Shown: positions 58,842-64,000 of the stretch, one piece after another
How positions within the stretch are numbered: the stretch's first letter is position 1
Layout: each line of letters opens with the position of its first letter
Assembly (NCBI RefSeq): GCF_900324485.2
Contig: NC_046651.1
Span: 15,326,605 to 15,390,604, forward strand
DNA length: 64,000 nucleotides
From: Mastacembelus armatus
Lineage: Eukaryota; Chordata; Actinopteri; Synbranchiformes; Mastacembelidae
Direction of reading: 5' to 3'
Program-made: the position numbers and the translations under genes
Notes under the pieces: generated by a model
What the model was told of the DNA's origin: nothing
Databases searched by the model: none
What the model saw: the letters and a program-made list of their open reading frames with translations, nothing else

Positions 58842-61800
58842 TCAGCTCACGGTTGCAACTGCCGCCTCACCCCCCTCCTCCACCTTGCTGCCTTTGCCCA
58901 TGGCCTTCATTTTGGCCATGATGTCAGTGAATGTCTCCTTCACCGTCTTCTCCAGGATCCAGCCTTCACTCTCACTCTCCGGGTCCTCTGGGTTGGCCAA
59001 GGTGGACAGGGAGCTGTTGACATACTGCAAGCCAATGGTCACAGCAACCTGCAAGGGACAGGAACACATTTCAGATAAACCTGAACCTTAGCCCTCTATC
59101 CAAACTTATTCTATCATTATTCTATAAGCAGGGATGATCACTGAAAATATGTTTCAGAGTGTCTGTTTGTCAACATGCCATGTGGAAACAGAAAGAATAA
59201 AGAAAAGGAATAAATGAAGAAATGTGAGGTTTTCTGAGGTTTCCAGCTCAACCAACTAATCAATAAATCAAGAAACATAATTTGGCAGATTAATTCCATT
59301 AAATGAATATTGCACCCTTATTCTGAATATATTCATCTTAGACATTCCTGTTTTATTTATTTAGTTCAATGGAACATAACACAGAGGAGACATTAGATAG
59401 GAAAAGACATCAACAGGATAACAAAGAAAACAGAAGTTATAAGTTGAATTTTATAAAGATGATGTATAGCTGTTTAATGGCAAAGCAATATATAAATATA
59501 TTGTGTTTGTATATGTTTCTCTGCATAGGTAATCTTTGGTACATGTGGTGTGTATGTATAACTGTTAGTGGGGAAGGTGCAGGTATGTTGAACTGAATAA
59601 TATCTTGAATTTTTCTATGTTATCAGGGCTACCCTGTCAGTAGAGGAATCATACAGTAAATTTCTCTGAATGGTGCCTTCAGGTTAAGAGCTCAAGCCCC
59701 AGGAAATGGTCGCCTCTTTTAGATTAAGCTATTACTCCTTCTCTGAACCCACTATCTGTGTCAGCATAGAAGACACTTACATAACTACTCTTAAATCTGG
59801 GATTCTCCAACTCCATCTGATCAACTTCCATGCATCGCCTAAATCCAAGTTTTTAGAATAAGAGTTTGTCTGCAGCATTTCCTGGACAGAGATGTTATCT
59901 GTCTGTTGCTATTTACTGTCTGCTTGAAGTGATAAAGGAGCTCTACCCACTCAGATCATCCCTGTTATCACTGAATTCAAAAATGTATCTACATTTTTGA
60001 CGCTACATTCTTGGGCCTTAACGTCAACAGATGATGGTAGTGGAAGCTGAGGAGAGAGTCAAATAAAGGAGAGATACCATGTGGCTGCTATGGGATTACC
60101 ATTTGGGTAGAAAGTAGCAGATGAGTTACTGTAAGTACCGTAAGCTGCACAAAGGTGGTACAAGGTAACCTGACAGTAGGGCAGGAGGAATGATATTCAG
60201 CTAAAGAGGATAGAGCTGTTTGGGATGCAGTAAGTGGATAGAGATGTCAGCCTGGGTGGAAGGTGGAAAGAAGGGAAGAAGAAAGAAATGAGGTGATAGA
60301 TGACAGAAATGCCAACTGGATCAAAGCTTTGCATGTTTATACACAAGCTCACAACCTCTAACTCCAAGGCCATTAAAGGCCTCACCTCTACTCAGACCTC
60401 AAACTGAACGCTTCCTGAATTTATTAGAAAATAGCTGAACAATTCGTTGACTCATTCAAGTCCTCCTCTACTCAAAAATGTGTTTGTACTGTGTGCTTAT
60501 TGTCACTTCAGTCCACTGTGCAGACTTAAGGGTTTTCACAATTATCTTCCAAAGGGGAAAGCTTCCCTGTAGTTATCAGAAATACTAGTTTAAGGCCTGT
60601 ATTTTAATAGTGTTTTATAGTGAAAACTAAACCAAATGCAACTTCCCAACAAGGCTAAGTGAGTGGTGTCCATATCTACTAATACTGATCATGGGTGGTT
60701 TCAAATTCTTTTTTAACTATATGTGTGGATTTGTGTCTATTTTCGTGTGGCCCTAACCTCCAGCATGGTGACCAGCACCACCAGAGCTCCAATGGTGTTC
60801 ATCATGCCTCCATAGTAGGACAGCAGGGCGTCACGGCAGCCGCGCTTCCAAACATTGAGGTCTTCAGTGTAGTGGTCGTAGCTGTAGTGAGCAGAGTTGT
60901 TGGTCATCTGGTACTGGATGCAGGGCCTGGGGGAGCTGGGGTTACAGCAGCTGAATGGGACTCCATCCATGAGGTACTGGCCATCCACGTTGCTCCCAAT
61001 GCGGCTAAAAGGATGAGGAAGTGTCATGTTAGTGTCACGTTCTGAAAGTGAGGTGTGATTAAAAGTCATGAACTTGCCATGATATATTTGAGCATGAGTG
61101 GGATAAAACAACCAAAGTGTAAATAGCACGTCCAATTTAGAGTTTTTTCTACCAGAAATAACTTTAAAGTGTCATGTTTATTGTTGCAGAATATTTTATT
61201 GGACAGTGCTATCCCTGGAGTGTTGCCAGGTTCTCCGCTGATTGGACAGGACACTGATTCTTGAAGGACATGATCTGTAATCCTACAGATTAAAATCTAA
61301 TTATGTGCCAACAGTCAAAAACTATCCTCTTCACAATTTCTTTCCTCTTCACAAAGCAAATTGCTACTTGTCCAAAATCACTGTAGACATAAAAAAAAGT
61401 CACAAACCAGTGACAGTGCGTGCACCTTTATGACCTCTTATCTTTTCCTGTACCTAATCATCAAAGCTCCTCCTCCCATCTTTATCCATGAAACTGCCTA
61501 GTAACTGCTTCTACCTACTCAGCTCCCAATTTCACATCCCCAGTGTGACTTGTTGCTCTCACCATTTCTGTGACAGTAATCATTAGTGGATGAAAGTGAA
61601 TACTTTCACCTCAAATCCACTTCCATAAATCCATACTGAACTCTAACTTTGCACAGAACACACCATCTCAGCAGCTTCCACCATGATTGAGATTCTATCT
61701 GAGTCATTTTACTGTCAGATCACAGATTAATCCTCTCTAACCTCCCCAGTTTATCATGAGGGCTTTTGCTTTATTCTTTGTCACTTACTCTTTGACTTCC

Positions 61801-62369
61801 TTTGAGCTGAAGTCCAGGTAGCGGTTGCTAACCCACTGAATCTCAAACCAGTCTCTGTAGTTGTCATTCCCACAGCAACGAAACTCAATCTGCATCAAAT
61901 CCAGAGTCCTCTTCATGTAGCAGCGTCCCGGTGTGTCTGTATCCTTGTAGTACCTCATGCCATTCCTCAGCCCCTCAGCCAGGGTGAACTGCAGAGGGAT
62001 CCTCATCACAAAGCACAGAAACGCCGTCACAAGCAGCAGGGCGTTGAAGCCTATACAGAACGCCAAGAAATTCTTCAACAAGGGCTTCCACTTCGCAAAC
62101 TTATTAGGGTCTAGAGAGTCATAGCAGACTTTACCTCCAAAGGCATTGATGCTGCAGGTTATTAGACCCATAAATATAAGCAGGTTGGGCAAGAAGTGGC
62201 TCTCGTTGTTGTCCATAAGTTCTGAGCGTTTCCTAAGCTCGATCTTAAAGAAGAGGCCCATGCTGAAGACCAGCACACCAGCCATTACAGCAAACCAGTA
62301 CATGAACCAGACAGTCTGAGCGAGTTTCACTCGCTTTTTCAGATCAAACTTGACCACCATTAAAGCCAT
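58842..62369 (-). CDS. prph2: Peripherin-2 (photoreceptor tetraspanin, RDS)
   Basis: Tetraspanin that shapes the rims of rod and cone outer-segment discs, as oligomers with ROM1-type partners. Minus-strand exons: 62369-61789 (581 bp), 61004-60758 (247 bp), 59048-58842 (TGA); 344 residues against 346 in human. The first two coding exon lengths match those of human PRPH2. Seen: [18 protein letters not shown]; four membrane segments; the large intradiscal loop with [37 protein letters not shown] and [35 protein letters not shown]; a glycosylation sequon at [12 protein letters not shown]; and a cytoplasmic tail with [18 protein letters not shown], where mammals have the fusion and targeting segment. 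Fish have more than one prph2 copy; I cannot say which this is. Confidence 0.96.
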
Positions 62370-64000
62370 TTTTCAGCCTGAGATGTGTCCTTTCCTGTGA
62401 AGAAGAGGGTTAACTGACAATCTAGATCAGCAGGCAAACCAAAATTTCCAGAGCTTGCCTCTTAGTTTAGATAAATGTTCTTGTGGTCCCAGTTTCCTTC
62501 TCTTTGTTATCAGCGTCTCCTCTGGCTGGTCCAACAAAACAGTAGAGTCACAGGTGGTAATCCATCTCACAGCGGAAGAGTAGAGATGAACAACCCAGGA
62601 CCCTGGAGAAGCACAAGAGTTTTATTTCTTCAAAACTCTCTTCTCTCCCATTGTGACAGAAACTTGAAATTTCATAGGGTTTTATTTTGCTCAGCTTTTT
62701 CCAGTTTTCTTTCCTTAACACACAGGTGAGGCTAATCGTGATGATCTGTTCTCTCAAAGAGGAGGAGGATTGCCGTGGATCCACCTGAGTTACAGTACGT
62801 CATGCTAAGCTCCTGTAAGTAGCCTGATCCAATTTACAGAAATCCCTCTACACAAGATGAGCCTGATAGTAAGTCACTGCCAGGGGCCATAATTGGTTTG
62901 AGTGTTCACGTGGTCATGGTCGCCTTGATCGAACACACCGGGAGCTGTAATGGCATCAGCTGTTGACTGATAAATTCCCTGGGCATGAAAGTGGAACTAA
63001 TAATGGCACATATCCATTCACAGTTAGGGATCCATGAGTTCACCACAGACCAGATGACTTCTTGTGGAGCAAATAAACTGAGATAACGAAGCCCCCGTAA
63101 CCCATTCACAGAAACAATAGAACCTAGAACAATAGTACAAAAAGTACAACAGAAAGTACAAACTGAAGGATAAAACATATTACCACACATTTAAATAGAC
63201 AGCCATAGTAAATTTCATTTTACAAGCTTATGAATACATTTAAGTGATCTTAATGATCTTATTAATCACTTGCTATCTTGGCAGTTGTAATCAGCATAGT
63301 TTCTGGCACATACATGAGCCAGATACTTATGCTGAGCAAAGCCAGGCCTTTCCCTGAATGGCTTCTATTCTGACTCCTTTAAACTTCACAGTGACTGAAC
63401 ATGAGAGCTGCAATGGAGTTGCTCCTGCCAAATGCCATGTTGCCGAATGCAGAGCCTCCATGTTTCTCTTTTTCTACATCTTGTATTCAGCCACATTTAA
63501 TAAATGAAAATTAAATATCACACAATATTAGCCTCTAAATTTCAATTTGGAGGGTCTAGTTTTCTTTATGTGGAGTCGTCCTTCACTGTATTTTGCCTTT
63601 GTTCCAATTGTATGTCAATTTTTGTGTGTCAGAATACAGACCGCCAACACTCAACGTTTAAGATTGGCAAATGAATAAATGCACTGTTACAATAGGGATG
63701 TGACACTCCTCTGTACAAGAAGCCAGATGTAAGTCTGGCTGATGAGAGGTGGATTTTTATTTGAATGTTTTACACACAAGCAGTGGTACAACACAGTGGG
63801 TAAGTAGCCCTCCCATCCTAAATACTATTGTACTATTGGCAAAAACAAAAATAATATTGAATGTGAAGATGAAAGCTCAATGTTTATGACCATTCATTTA
63901 CTTGTTACCCACCTTTTTATTCTAGACAGTAGAACTGCAAATAAACTATTAAAGCTCTTATGAGAAAAATGTGCAAAGTAAAGGCCAAGTCTAGAAAAAA
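62370..64000. other. Upstream region of prph2
   Basis: No exon is recognised. An open minus-strand frame at 62906-63190 has no domain or splice support. TAATCC, the core site of the photoreceptor factor CRX, occurs at 62558-62563, and again inside intron 1 at 61278-61283 and 61728-61733. The rest is AT-rich and featureless. Confidence 0.4.

Noticed and set aside
62906-63190. 94-codon minus-strand frame upstream of prph2
   Set aside because: No recognisable domain, not in a position to splice into prph2, and no coding-like composition.

Overview
The window is vertebrate nuclear DNA, almost certainly from a percomorph-type teleost fish. Genes are split into short exons with GT-AG introns, the background is AT-rich and CpG-poor, there are many di- and tetranucleotide microsatellites, and several repeats are of kinds known from fish (a restriction-endonuclease LINE tail, a Penelope-like remnant, MITE-like pieces). 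I rebuilt exons by hand from splice sites, phase and protein similarity. Every complete coding sequence listed closes in frame.

Layout. (1) 0.3-9.9 kb, plus strand: two tandem pentameric ligand-gated ion channel genes of the 5-HT3-receptor type. The first lacks its signal-peptide exon, which must lie left of the window. (2) 11.0-18.5 kb, plus: lrrc59. (3) 18.5-21.8 kb: tail-to-tail interval with a Penelope-like remnant, a 322-bp MITE and a CpG-rich patch. (4) 21.9-23.8 kb, minus: nat9. (5) 24.3-26.5 kb, minus: a syt15-type synaptotagmin, facing (6) 28.3-30.3 kb, plus: a gprin2-type gene with a single coding exon. (7) 32.1-33.8 kb, plus: a secreted chymotrypsin/elastase-like serine protease with a TATA box. 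It converges on (8) 34.8-36.5 kb, minus: timm23. (9) 41.6-53.4 kb, minus: quaking (qki), with two alternative 3' coding exons. (10) 58.8-62.4 kb, minus: peripherin-2 (prph2). SYT15, GPRIN2 and TIMM23 also lie near each other on human 10q11, so the centre looks like an old conserved linkage group.

The genes do not form one pathway: synaptic or receptor membrane proteins, ER and mitochondrial housekeeping genes, an RNA-binding splicing factor and a photoreceptor tetraspanin sit side by side. The points most worth a second look are: the receptor pair, which lacks the loop-B tryptophan of the serotonin aromatic box and carries a likely gene-conversion tract; a 27-bp minisatellite that has multiplied the 3' splice site of one intron; a stop-free GC-AG intron of 87 bp at the oxyanion hole of the protease; an apparent one-base deletion that changes the C-terminus of the nuclear quaking isoform; and a LINE tail lodged in a TA repeat with an inverted copy of its own tip. 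I did not find a wholly new multi-gene system.
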